Part shown: positions 1-12,764 of the stretch, piece after piece
Layout of the letters: every line of letters begins with the position of its first letter
Position numbering within the stretch: the stretch's first letter is position 1
NCBI GenBank assembly: GCA_037389465.1
Contig: JAZARR010000205.1
Location: 124,001-188,000, forward strand
Direction of reading: 5' to 3'
From: Baylisascaris procyonis
Lineage: Eukaryota; Nematoda; Chromadorea; Rhabditida; Ascarididae
Length of the DNA stretch: 64,000 nt
Program-made: the position numbers and the translations under genes
Notes under the pieces: generated by a model
What the model was told of the DNA's origin: nothing
Databases searched by the model: none
The model's input: the letters and a program-made list of their open reading frames with translations, nothing else

Positions 1-2159
1 GTCACTATACCCAATTCGAATCTCTTCTATAAGCGGTCACAAATTTTCATCTATTATAGACGAATAAAAGAAGCATTTTTCAAATAATATAGACGTCAAC
101 GATTTCAATCGTCGAACAAAAAAAAAAAAAAAAAGAGCGAACAAAAGCAAAATACCGAAAGAAAGCCAAAAAGAAAAAGGGCGAATCAGCGCGAACGAAA
201 AACGAATTAACTGCACAAAGACATTACAAGTGAAAAGCAATAGCGAAATTGTTCTTTGCATTATTGGAAAAGATAAGTGATTCGATTCTCTCAGATTTCA
301 AATAGCAAAGATTTTTGCACGTTCAACTTTTCATCATTTTTCGTTGATTTCATCGAAGTAAGATTATCGTTCACGGACCAAATGAATGGATAATATATAA
401 TATATAAATAAATAAATACTAATCGCATAATATAAGAAATAAAAACCTTTAATATATCTTTAAATATATGAATAATTTAAAAAAACATTTAAAATAAAGA
501 ACAAAAAAAGCCTTTAAAGTATCGTTTATAGAATGAATTATTTGTTTGCTTCTTCAATCACAATTCGACAAACATCAAATAGAGAAATTTTACTGTTCGC
601 TTTGATGGTAATTTTTTTCCCTCAAAAATTTGTAATGCCATTTTGTTTATTGAATTCTATCATCATCAACACTCAATCCAAAAAAAAAAAAAAAACGGCT
701 GAAATATGAGTTTTTTTTGATAAAAGTTAGGTTATGAGGTGGGTTGGAATCGGGGACGGCAGGTGGGAGGGTAAGGGAGAAATGAACAAGTATGGAAAGG
801 ACAGTGAAGAAGAGAAAGAATTAACATTTACATGAAGCGATTATCTTTCGAGATGAGAATCAACTAACTAAATATACAGCTTATCCTCGAATGCTGAACA
901 TAGAAAACATCATGGTTAAATTCACGTCAAAACATTACCAATTCTTATCGAACTCATTCTACACTCTTAAATAGAAATATAGCCACATACCACATATCAC
1001 ATCGATTCAAGTATGCGTACAATATTAAAAAAAAAACAAAACTAAAAAATAGAAAAAAAATAAATAAAAACAGAGCATGTGAAGAAGACATACGATTAAG
1101 TATTCAAAAAGGGATAAAAGGATAACAGAAATACGTACTGGTCAAACAGATCCAAAAATGGAATAATGCATATGTTGCAAAGTAAATCAAAGAAGATCAA
1201 GATCAAATAGGTGGAAATTTTCTCTTCCTAAAGTATTTCAACTAAAATAGACCAAACGGTTGAGGAAAAAAATTTGAATTATTTTCATTATCGCTTTCTG
1301 AAAGAATCAATGGATATATCGAATTTAACGATGAAATTTTCAAAAATGAACAATCACATAACATTGTCGATTCGTTCATTCTAAATAGATAAAAAGCAAC
1401 AACTCTGTTATGAATCATCACTGGAATCGTCTCGTAGATAGACAATACAAGACAATTCGACCGATTCGTTACCTCAAATAACCGCACAAATAATTTCAAT
1501 TATTAATTATATAAATGAAAAGAATATTTTCCAAAAGGAAATCGATTCGATAGAAAATTTCATGCTATGTACTTTCCAATATTTTTATTACACACCAATA
1601 TTTCAACTGCATAAATTCTTCGTTCCATACCCTCCCCTCACTTCTTCGCTTTAAAGAAATTTACACATTCTTCCTATATACTGCTATGAGCTGATCACCG
1701 AATGACAATGACACCTACCTTCCGTCAAAACCCCGCCGATCCAAACTTGAAAACGAATGCAGCAAAAAGATTCAGATCGAACCCTCATCTCACTATTTCA
1801 GGTCTACTTACCAACTAAAAAATATTCATCATTTATTCAACTATTTCTTACTATTATTACAATTTCACGCTTACAATTCTTAGTAAATTAACTAATAATT
1901 TAAAAATTAGAGAACGATGAATGAGTAAGTGTTTCTCAAACGAGTTTTATTCACTTGGGAACACGATTAAAATGAACAAAGAAATTCGTTCACTTAAGAA
2001 ATTCTTCAGACGATATTGATTGCCAATTTAACAGAAACGCTCTTTTTTTTAAATATTTAAAAAAATAAATATCTGAGAAATAATGGAAATTCATAGAACA
2101 TTAGAAAAAAAGATGTCAATGAGAATCAATCAACTCAATGAAATATGTTTTAAAAGATT

Positions 2160-2670
2160 CGCTTGGAGAAAAAAAAACGCTTTTCATTCCTTCTATTTAA
2201 CAATGCACCACTCAAAACTTGTAAGGCTTTGACTATCGACTATATATTGAGCGGAAATAGTGCGCTTTGCAAGGTAAGTCAAAGGTCAACAGCATGTAGG
2301 CAGATCAAACGACAGCCCAGAACGCATCGTGAGGTTAGCCTGAGGCAAAATCGGGGGGATATAAAAGAATATAAAAGGGGATGATGCGCTCAAGTATTCA
2401 TTCCACCTTCTAGAGTGGTTTTAAGGCTGAGTGGGTCTACATGTGGCGGCAGGAGCGCCTCAGGAGTTCGGTCGACTGCGAAATCGTGGCCGACGATTGA
2501 ACCTATCCTAATGTTCTTCTTATTTGTCACCTTATTGTGTAAGTGTGATGAACTGTTCGCCCCTTATATCTTTGTTGACTTGCAATTTACTCGATCACAG
2601 CTCGACAGAGGGTGCAAATCCTCAAGAAGACTTGGACGAGCAGACGAGCCAAGGGGAGCTGACCTTTACA
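2160..2670 (+). mobile_element. Possible solo LTR or promoter-bearing repeat remnant
   Basis: A locally GC-richer block in AT-rich DNA with two close TATAAAAG boxes (2360-2367, 2370-2377), a candidate start region about 25 bp on (CAAGTATTCATTCC) and a following GC-rich leader. It could be an LTR remnant. No matching second LTR, target duplication or coding part was found, so this is only a suggestion. Confidence 0.2.
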
Positions 2671-2689
2671 AATCGGCTCAAAGCTTAGA

Positions 2690-2850
2690 ATCTTCTTCCA
2701 TTTCGCTTAGAACCCCTTTTACCTTATATTTTACCTTCAAATTTCAAATGCCTTCCATCTTACCGTAGAAGACCTTAGAATCCTCTTCCACCTGGCTTGA
2801 AATCCTTTACAATTCTAGTTTAGAATCCTCTTCCTAATTCAACTTGAAGC
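2690..2850 (+). repeat. Decayed tandem TTAGAATCcTCTTCC motifs
   Basis: The motif TTAGAATC(C/T)TCTTCC occurs three times (near 2688, 2775 and 2819) with related CTTAGAACCC and CTTGAAATCC variants between, suggesting an old tandem array. Confidence 0.45.
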
Positions 2851-3676
2851 ATTATTTGAAGCATCTACCTTACTGGTGATAAATAATCGGAACATTGATT
2901 ACATCAGTACCAGAGAATTTGTGACGGCACCAACAATCAATGAGAGACAAATAAAGCCGATTAATCGATTGCACATATAACGCATAACATTCGTTGCACT
3001 TCAAATCACCTGATCATAATGCATGCAATCGAAAATCTTCGAAATTGCTCAAATTACGATGAAAACGATAGATAATTTTTTTGTATATTCTATATGGATG
3101 ATAATAATAATAGTAATAATAACCTAAGAAGTATTATTATTTTATTATATAAAAGAATGCAAATTAGTAAATAACATCTGCTATTAATTTGAAGCAACTG
3201 AATTTTTTTGCCTGAATCTATACGGTATGAGGGAAAAAAATAAAGATAAAAATATAAACGAAGATAATATAAATAATAGCACCAAAAAAAAAAAAAAATC
3301 AAAAACAGAACAAACATTGCGAAAAAAATTTTTTTAATGAATCAAAATTATCGATTTATCATTGAAATTATCAATAACGAGTGAAAGAAATTAAATTAAT
3401 TTGAACGTTGAAATTTCACATTTCATTAAAATATTTCCGAAAATTCAAATCGATATGAACTAATTGCCGATTATAATTGATTGAAGGTGACATTGGCTTA
3501 AAGAAATGAAATTTTCCATTAAAAGCTCAACGTGTAATGCAGAAATTGAATAACTGATGCGAATATTATTGTATATAACATTGGAGATTAAAGTGAAAAT
3601 TATAAGTAAGTAGAACAATTCCTATTGCTCGTTTCTATGGAATTCAGAAATGAGACATATTAGTTTCAAATTTTAG

Positions 3677-4006
3677 ACAAGGAAAAGAAGAAGCAGATTG
3701 CGGCGTTAAGTGAAAATATAAACCAAACATTGAAAAAGTTAGATAAGTCTAATCTTAGTTTGCTGGAAGAAAAGACTGCCCTAAATATCGATCAGGGGTC
3801 TAAAAGGTGAACAGCAGTGGAGGAAGTGAAGGGGCCGGGATGGAAGGGATCGTTCATGCATACCTGAAATTCAACCAATTCAGATTTTGGGCCATAAAAC
3901 AATACTTTCACCGCATCGTTGATGCACCTAGAGTCACAATATTGGGACCGCTATTTAAACGTGTTGATGAAAGAAATGGTACAATGAATCGAAAAGAGTT
4001 TCGATA
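3677..4006 (+). pseudogene. Coding-like remnant in two frames
   Basis: After an AATTTTAG acceptor, 3679-3807 reads KEKKKQIAALSENINQTLKK, LDKSNLSLLEEKTALNIDQ, then GSKR and TGA, a charged coiled-coil-like run. At the AAAAG|GTGAAC point the frame two bases on stays open to 4004-4006 (GMEGIVHAYLKFNQFRFWAI, then HRIVDAPRVTILGPLFKRV). Both halves have amino-acid-like composition unusual for the surrounding AT-rich DNA. Either 3677-3806 is one exon of an unresolved gene, or this is a frame-broken relic. Product unknown. Confidence 0.3.
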
Positions 4007-4119
4007 AGAGACACTTCATGACACCCGGCTGAATAACCTTCATGATTGGCTAACCGCAAAACGACACATCTTCACAAATGCGAAAAAAACAAAAAAAAAA
4101 CAAAACAACGTGTAACCCT

Positions 4120-4232
4120 ATCGACTGACCGACCGATACAAACATTTCCAATACAAATGATAGTGTAGAAAAAACTGATCGATCGACCGACCGACCGATA
4201 CAAACATTCCCACTAAAAATGATAGTGTAAAA
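4120..4232 (+). repeat. Two-unit ~55-bp tandem duplication
   Basis: Units 4120-4170 and 4178-4232 share GACCGACCGATACAAACATT and AAATGATAGTGTA; the second has an extra GACC. No coding frame supported. Confidence 0.7.
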
Positions 4233-6204
4233 CAAAAAAGAAAATATTTTTAAGTTATAAAACTCTTTCAAGAATAATAAAACAAGCGAAATATTAAACA
4301 ATAGGATACCATAGAAAAGAACAATGTTGAAGGAAAATAAAATAAATGCATTCGCTAATGCTCACCGCTTTGTCTGGTAATCATGTGATAAATCATTAAA
4401 AAAAAAAAATCCGAGTCACATCGAATCCAAAATCCAAATCGCATAAAAAAACGACCAATTTCCTTCAAACCTCTTCGCAAAGTTTCAAATCATCACCTCC
4501 CTTTCCGGAAAACAGATATGGTCATTCGTCCAGAATCGCCAATAAACGATCATTAAAAAAAAAGATTGTTGAAAAGTAAAGACATCAATGTGGTCTCATC
4601 TTGAGTGCAATAACGATAAATGCGATGTGAGTAGTGCTGACGGAATGTGGTCTAGTACTAAATCGTATTAAATATACCGTCAGTTGACGCTCATCTGAAT
4701 GGCCACTTATCAATGCCCTCACATCAATCTACTCGTAGAATCCCTTCGATATACGAATATTGAAATGCCGATTGGCTGCTATTTATTTCGAGAGAGAAAA
4801 AAAAAATTGCTACTATTTTGAAATAATTCATTAAATTTTTTTAAAAGAAATATTGTTTCTGGAAGAGAAAGCGAGTGGTGCAAATCAATTATCATATGTG
4901 AGTGTAGACAGATGTTAATATTTATCACATAAGAAAAGAAGTGATAGTGGAAAAAATAATTGAGAAAGTACATAAATAAATTTCTAAAAAATTTAATAAT
5001 TCAATGAAAATATCAAAAAAATATGATAATATCATCGCATAAATCACTTTCAAAAATTCTCAATTCACATCCCTTAGTTTTATTTCTAATTCATTTTAAA
5101 TATTTGATTCGTCAACATTAGATATTACATTTTGCATACTAGTTTTCTAGGCAAATTTCCGCAATATCCTATATAAGTATGAGTCAACAAACGAAATGAA
5201 TGATCTTGATTAGCTCCACCTCATTCTTTGTGCTCATATTCTTTTCTTTATCCCCGAATGCAAGAGATCCGTCTAATAGTGCAATGAAATGAAAAATTGA
5301 AAGCGATGAGATATGATGTAATGACAACGAATAAAAATTTGCTGCTAATATAATGAGAAGCAAATGAACGATGGTTAATAGCGAAGTCAATAATGTGTAA
5401 TTACTGAAGAAGACGACCGTCTAAACGGAAAATTGCCTCGTTATCCATTCAAATTACTAACGCATGACCATTAAACGATCTTTTTTTTTTATGCACTATC
5501 AGTCAGAAATAATCGATAAACGCAATTCCACTGAGGATTTCATCACGTTACTAATAAAAAAAAAAAATCGCTTCAGCTAAGAACATTAGCCAAGTAGCAA
5601 AGACCACGACTTCATTGAAAAAAAGAGGATGAAGGAAAGGAAGATAAGGAAACAGCGAGAAGGAGCGAAGGAAGGTGAGGACGGATTAGCGGGGAAGAGA
5701 ATAAAAGAGATTGGAATAAAACTATTCAGCATCTAACGACAAGATTTTCGTGAGTGAGAAGGAAACGGCGAGATCTACCAATATTTAAAAAATAATTTAG
5801 ATCATCTACACTATTCTATGGAATGCGAAAAATCATTTATGAATCATTTTCTCTCAAACAATGATTTCACATTGAAAAATTTAACGGTTTATTTGATTTA
5901 ATAAGCAAGAATTATTTTTAAAAAAATAAATTGAAATTAATGAGTAGAAGTAGATTGCTGATTCCATAAACAATAAAATAAGAAAAAAGAAAGATGATGC
6001 GTGAATAAATTAACAACATGAGCCAAAAAATTATCATTTCTTGTTCAGATGCCCACTAAAGGATATAATATTTAAACCCATGATCTTATAACTGTCGTTA
6101 TATGGTATAGAAATACCGAAAACGCCTTATGATAAATCCAACTATAATTCTGGTCCAAAAGTTCAATTGGCGATCATTATATATAACAAAGAGCAGACGT
6201 ATCT

Positions 6205-6277
6205 CCCGCAGTTGGGGATCGAACCCGTGACATTCCACTTTCCGATTTCGTACTCTACTGATTGCGCTATTGGAAAC
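6205..6277 (-). repeat. Degenerate tRNA-like sequence
   Basis: Read on the minus strand it shows a box A-like TAGCGCAATCAGTAGAG and a box B-like GGGTTCGATCCCC about 35 bp later, the spacing of a tRNA gene. The acceptor arms do not pair and only three T-stem pairs form, so it is a tRNA pseudogene or SINE head rather than a working tRNA. Confidence 0.4.
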
Positions 6278-9200
6278 ATTTACCAACTTGTAAACAATTC
6301 GTCACATAGATTAAATAAATAAAAACTGAAAAATGAGAAATAAAAAATGTTACCGCAGAAAAAAGTTTAAAAACATCGAAAGATTAGATACAACACAATC
6401 GAAATCAAATACGCATCGCCAAAAAGAATAATTTACGCATTGTTATGGTCGAATTGCATTGTGAGGACAATTTTATGTCAATAAATGGTAGGCGACATAA
6501 CATAATACGGAGGTGCGTGCAATCGATAATTTAACGTTTATGTTGCTCCGTGAATATAGTGCTTTTTGCTTATATGCAAATTTCATTGAAATCACTATTC
6601 TTTTTAATTTTTTCTTTCTATTTTATTCTTTTTTTTTAAATTCTAAGCTTATTTCCGGCATTATTTTCTTTTCTGCTGTCTCTTTTTCAAGCCTTTTTCC
6701 TCGGCGGCTAGCATTGCTTTCCGGAAGGGGCTGTAGTTTGTATCCTCCGAAGCGCACCAGATCGGCCAAGAAATAAGACGGATTAACCTCTTTTACTTTA
6801 CTTCATGAATGCGGCGGCCACAATGAATACATATCAAAAATCGAACAATCAAACACAACAACGAAAAGAATGGAAAAACGCATCAGAGGTAGTGGCATAA
6901 TACGCGCTTTTGTGTTAGCACTAAAAAAGTGCCAGCCAGCTTCACCAACTAGCAATAAATCAATAAAATATGGACAAATAAAGTGACAGAAAATCTAATC
7001 ATAAATGGAAATGTGCTAATGATTTAAATGTGATAGGGGAATAAACAAATGGGAAAAAAATGTGTATTTCCTTTTCAGAAATATGTTTTCATTGGAAAAA
7101 CCCTTTTTGCATCGAAAAATTAAATTGAAATTACCCATAATTTTCGTAATTCACAGATTTATTTATTTGCTAATAAGATATTTAATTTATGTTTGAATCA
7201 TAGTAGGAAACTATGAAACAAATAGCCTAGATGATATAAAGCAACATAAAATAAAAAAAAAACCTAAATCAACCAAAAAAAAAAGAGTACCACAAACCGG
7301 ATATTATGGTTTCTTTGGCCAACATATTCCTTCCCGTTTCGAGGTTTTCGAAAAAAAAAACCCCTCATAAGTTTAGTTCTAACGAATATGTTCACCGTAG
7401 TTCATTTTTAAATGAATCCATTTATCAAACATTTTAATCAATTTTTTTTAGTGCTATTAAGTGAATTTTCGTTTGATTCACATATTGCGTTCAATTTCTC
7501 ACAAAGCTGTGAGAAAGCATCCCACAATCTCGAACTATTTTCGAATTCAAAAGACCTTCGATAAAACAAAAAATTCCCATCCCCCCTTCCCCTTCGAAGA
7601 TTAATGGACAATTTCAGGACATGATTATGCTATTGCGACCGAAAAAACAATTACCACTCGGGCATCGGTGAAGTTATTTTTAATTTATGGATGTCAAATT
7701 TAATCTGAGACCGACATATCTTGGAAAGTGTAATTATCTACTCGACATTAATTCCCAATGTTTGCCCGCGTATGCATGCATACATAAATGGATCTGTGCG
7801 TTTTCTAATGCCTATTAAATTAGCGTCCAACTATATTGGACTGCTCACTTGGTTGATAGATCTACCGAATTTGCATATATTCCAACAAGCTTTGCACTAA
7901 CAATAAATTTGCATAGATTCCACTTTAAGCTTATGCAAATCACATCAACTTTTTAAATTTTATGAACTGCATAAATAGATAAAAACTTTACAGTTAATCA
8001 ACTTTTCAATATCACTAAGAATAATTCAATATTCGCTAAAAAAAAAAAAAAAAAAAAAAAAGATAGAAATGTAGAAATAATTGCACATTGCAATCGCCTA
8101 TTGAAATATGACAATTGAGTGCAAAGCAAATGCATCGATGAGATGAAACATTCATAAGCCAATCGAATAATTGCACTATACCCATAATAATGCAATATTG
8201 TGCAATAATTGCTAAAACTTCATTTTGTTGCAGTTTGCAAATGGCGTATTATGCAACCATGCCTGCGCACACATATGTATGTATGTGTCTGTCTGCTTGT
8301 CCGTTATAACAACATAAACAACAACAGCTATAACAAGAAAAAAACTTAGAAACACATGAATCCTGCAATATGCTTCAAAGAATTCATTGCATTGCTAAAC
8401 GTTTAACGATAAAGCATAATTTGACAGTTTCTAAATCTATTCATAACAACCGATCAATGGTCAACAATAGATGTTGAAAAAATCAACCTGGTGGTTTCCG
8501 CCTGATTTGATACACCTGGCTAGATACGAATAAAATACGAACCTGACCAAGAAAAAAAAAAAAAAAAAACTTGATAGAACACATAAACGATCGCTTATGA
8601 TCCAAATCAGACAGTTAATGAAACAACATCACGAAATATGCGTTCATTGATTTTCGCATCGTTTCGCAGATCGCTTTTTTCTTGCAAAATTAAAAGAAAT
8701 CAACGTTTCGGAGCGTATTAAATAAAGATTTCAGCGCGATGAATTCGATTACGATTGTTCGTTTTTTTTTTTTTTTTGCTGCTGCTGCTGATGTCTTTGA
8801 ATTATTGGAATATTCTCTGCCATCAACTTATAAAAAATTCTCTCGAATCTATCTATTGTTTCATGTCTACAATTAATTCGATATCGACATCTTTACCTGC
8901 ATATACTAAATAAACTTAAGTTTATTTACGCTCAACTACAATATAAAAGCTATCGAGTGCTCTTGCATAGATTTGTTCACGTATCGAATCTACTATATTC
9001 TTGCCTATATCACTGCAGTGAACTTTTTTACTGCAATATTGTTTAATTGTTAAAGTCACACATAAATTAAACAATGAAATTCTATGTAAATGTATATAAA
9101 TAAATAAATATACGCCGCATATAAAGAAAAAAAAAAAAGCATGTAACATATGTCAATAAGCGTTATAATGATAACTGAGTTAACGAATCAAACGAAACAT

Positions 9201-10003
9201 ATTTGTTTATTTATAGGCACTCCTCCTTCTCGTTTTCATAAATTCCTTCTTTCCGCCTCTCATTCAACTTCCCAATGATTTGCGAAAATCATGAATGACA
9301 TGAGCTCGAACTTAATTACAACTCGAATTTTGAAAATCAACTTCCACCTCAGAACTAAGTTTCTCCACGATCAATATACCAGAATTGCTTGCCGATTTTT
9401 TTCCCAAATATATGGATGCTTCCAAATATGCAAATATTATAACCTCACTTCTTTCCACCCTTTAATTAACTCTCTTGAATAGACGTCAATAATGAAAAAA
9501 TTTGCATATTACATGAATTTCATGATTTATAAACTTTAGAAATATGGTATATATAATCGTAGGAAAATTCATGGAAGCTGAAAATAAGAGTGAAGGAATA
9601 TTGAACTCTTTCATTCTATAATAGAAAAAATAAAAAAATAAAAAAAAAACAGCGAACAACAATGTGGAAATGATATTAACAACAAATAAGTGAGAATTAA
9701 AATATTCATATTTAAACATATAATTACTTTTATGAGAAGAAAATCAAAGATTAAAATAAAGCGGGAACATTCCTTCGAAATTTAGTGACGATTCAATTCG
9801 TGAAAACGAAACTTGAGAACGATATAGACGTATGCAAAATGTCACCGATGCCATTTCAGTCGATAGCATTCTTGGCCCTTGGGAATGTCCTCCGCCCCTT
9901 AGCGTCTCGGCCCATTTTTTTTTGCGACACATGTCACCGTGGACCTCTTTGATGTTTCATTTAAAAATACACAAAAAAGCACGTCGTCATTGAAGTATAT
10001 GCA

Positions 10004-10005
<2 letters not shown>

Positions 10006-10082
<77 letters not shown>
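10006..10082. repeat. (TA)n microsatellite
   Basis: Uninterrupted alternating TA for about 77 bp. Open frames through it on both strands read (YI)n and are artefacts. Confidence 0.95.
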
Positions 10083-10083
<1 letters not shown>

Positions 10084-10560
10084 TCATTAGCCAAATTATC
10101 ACTTCAAATAGAGTTTTTAGATAACGAATCTCTATTTTCGAACTAATAATCTCCGCCACTTTAAAATTGCCCCCTTCATCTCCGCCTTCCACCTTTTACT
10201 TCCACCTTTATACTTCTATATTTAATTTTCATCGATATAAAAATCTATTCGAAGATCGAATAATTCAACAAGTATATAAAATGAATAAAAAGAATTAATG
10301 AGATAACAAAATCGATAGGCAAGCATGCATCAAAAAGTATATTATTGACAACTCGACTGCCTCTAAATGAAAAAAAAAGTAAGTAGTGCGAATGATGTCT
10401 TTAAGGATGAATCAAAGGACTAACATCGAATGAATGTGAAATCGTCAAATTTCATTACGACACTAATCAACGTCTCAAAATGAAACCCATCGGCGCTTTC
10501 TTGTCTTTCAGTCAAGAAGTACCACAAAAATGTTCCATTTGAAGACGTCCAACCATAATA

Positions 10561-10561
<1 letters not shown>

Positions 10562-10616
<55 letters not shown>
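10562..10616. repeat. (TA)n microsatellite
   Basis: Uninterrupted alternating TA of about 55 bp, 480 bp from the array at 10006. Confidence 0.95.
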
Positions 10617-10618
<2 letters not shown>

Positions 10619-12764
10619 TTGATATTAATATCCTCCACTGCTAATTGCCTATGAGTCGAATCTCATAGAAACAAAAAATTGCAAAAATTGATAAAAATCT
10701 GATCGACTATAAATAGAGTGAATAATGCCTCAATTATATTCATACTTTTTTTATTTCATTGTAATAATTTATGATTTTATAAAAATTTTGCCAATATGGG
10801 ATTATATCGATACAAAAGCTACAAGTATATTCAACAAAATAAACCCAAATCGGTGAGTGGAACAGTATATGCAAATGAATTGATAGTGATAGTGAGACTG
10901 TATGGAAATTAAATCGATCTGTTTGCGACGAGTAATTCTCTCATTTAAATTCTCTTACTTCAATGTTCGCGCTGTTGTTGTGGGTTTATTTGTTTTCATC
11001 GATCCACCGAAACGAATCCGTCAACACCTCTTGAAAGTAACGCATTTCATAAATTCGACAACAAATAAATTTCATTCATCGAAAGAGTTAAACTTTATAA
11101 ATTATATAAATGGAAAAATTATTGACGAAGATTTCATAATATAAAAAAAAAGAAATTATTCAATAAAATATCACATTTTATTAAATCAACAGTTCAATAA
11201 CACTTAGCGATCGCCGATTCCTAAACAAATATTTTCAACGAGTATGCGCGAAATGGAATGTTGAAAATTTTTCATTTCTAAAAAAGCACATGCTATGTCG
11301 CTATAGCTTTATGTTTTACTCACTTGGCATTTAGATTACAGCGTAAATTTGTTCATAAATCCTCAATTCTTGTCTTATTCTATCAAGCATATTCGATAAG
11401 ACACAACTACAACGAACGTTCTAACGATGAATTTAGTTTAGAGAGGAGTGGAAAATTTTGATGATATTATCACTTTTTTTTGGGTTGAATAATTGGAAAT
11501 TTCAGGAAAAAATATTTGGAATAAATATTAAAATTCAAAAAATTTCAGAAAAGATTACGACATTAAAAAATATATGAAAATTTTCAGAAAATCCTTTCAT
11601 ATGCGAGAAATAAATGAAACTTTAGAATTCATCCATAACTTAAGAAGAAGAATTCTTTCTTGACTTGACTCTTCCCTTATCCCCCCCCCTCCTCCTTCCA
11701 CTTGAGTATAATCCTGCAAGCGATTTGACGGTCTTCTTTAAATTTTTAAAAATAATCAAGTTTGGGATATTGGAATAAAAAAATAAATAAAAACAAAATA
11801 AGTTGACTTGAAAGTATCGTTATGTTTGATTAGAGAAGAATATGAACTCGGCTAGCTTCCATAACAATTTTGTTGATGAATGATTAAAGCTTCAATATTC
11901 ACTTCATTTAATTATCGAATAATCAAACAAACAAAGAAAATAAAAGCTAACATATTTGAATAAAAATGAAATAGAGAGCTAAAATATTAATAAGTTTCGA
12001 ATATTTTCTCCACAAAAATATTGCAACAATTTAAAAAATTATAGAGCAAAAAAAAGAGAAAAGCAGACAATATTGGAAACTAAATGCGATTGACAGGTGA
12101 ATAGATGTGAAATTTTTATGCGGAAAATAATCGAAAATTAAGATTAACTGAAAGGAAATTCATCAATTTCATTTTTTTACGTAAATTTTCACCTAACCCC
12201 CCTCCCCTTTCCCTTCTTCACTCTGCCTGCAAATTCCTTACCGTTGCAACATGACCACAATATTCTAAAGCATTTATTTAAACGTTTTTTAAAAAAAAAT
12301 TTCTAAAAAAAATTTTTTTTAATTGTACAAATTTAGCTTCATAATGTTCCGACTCATATTGTTGGAAAGTGTTAAAACATATAGAGTTGAAAGATGCGAA
12401 ATATTTAAGAACGTTGAAAATTGGTAAAGAGCAAAAATTGGCTAGACGAAATCTTAAATAGATACAAAAAATAACAATACAAAAATAAAGCTTTCAAACA
12501 ATACGATCAAGAAAAAAACCATTTTCCGCCGCGGTGATATTCTGATACAACAGATATGTTTCGTTTTATTTTCTATTTGAGTGACAAAAGTGATAAAACA
12601 AATGTTATGAAAACGTACTATTTAGTCGTATCACTGTAAAAGACATTATTAGAAACTATTTCATCATAAAGCAATCTAATTTACATAGTTTTCTTTTCTT
12701 ATATTATCTGTGGATCATTTTATAACGTCAGATTATTTTCTAGTTGCTTAATTCCCCTTTCCAG

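Larger units (their letters stand above)
1..3660. other. AT-rich stretch without a supported gene
   Basis: Many A/T runs; short open frames only, none with convincing splice context. The only local structure is the GC-richer block at 2160-2670 and the motif array after it. Confidence 0.6.
4240..12764. other. AT-rich stretch without a supported gene
   Basis: Poly-A/T runs, two TA arrays and a tRNA-like relic. Two coding-like patches could not be placed in a gene: 6650-6785 (minus, frame SYFLADLVRFGGYKLQPLPE) and 9786-9952 (plus, frame VTIQFVKTKLENDIDVCKMS). Both lack a clear pair of splice sites. Confidence 0.5.

Noticed and set aside
9899..10192. Open frames on both strands encoding (YI)n runs through TA arrays (also near 10420-10638 and 16763-17212)
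   Set aside because: They exist only because alternating TA has no stop codon; nothing upstream or downstream supports translation.
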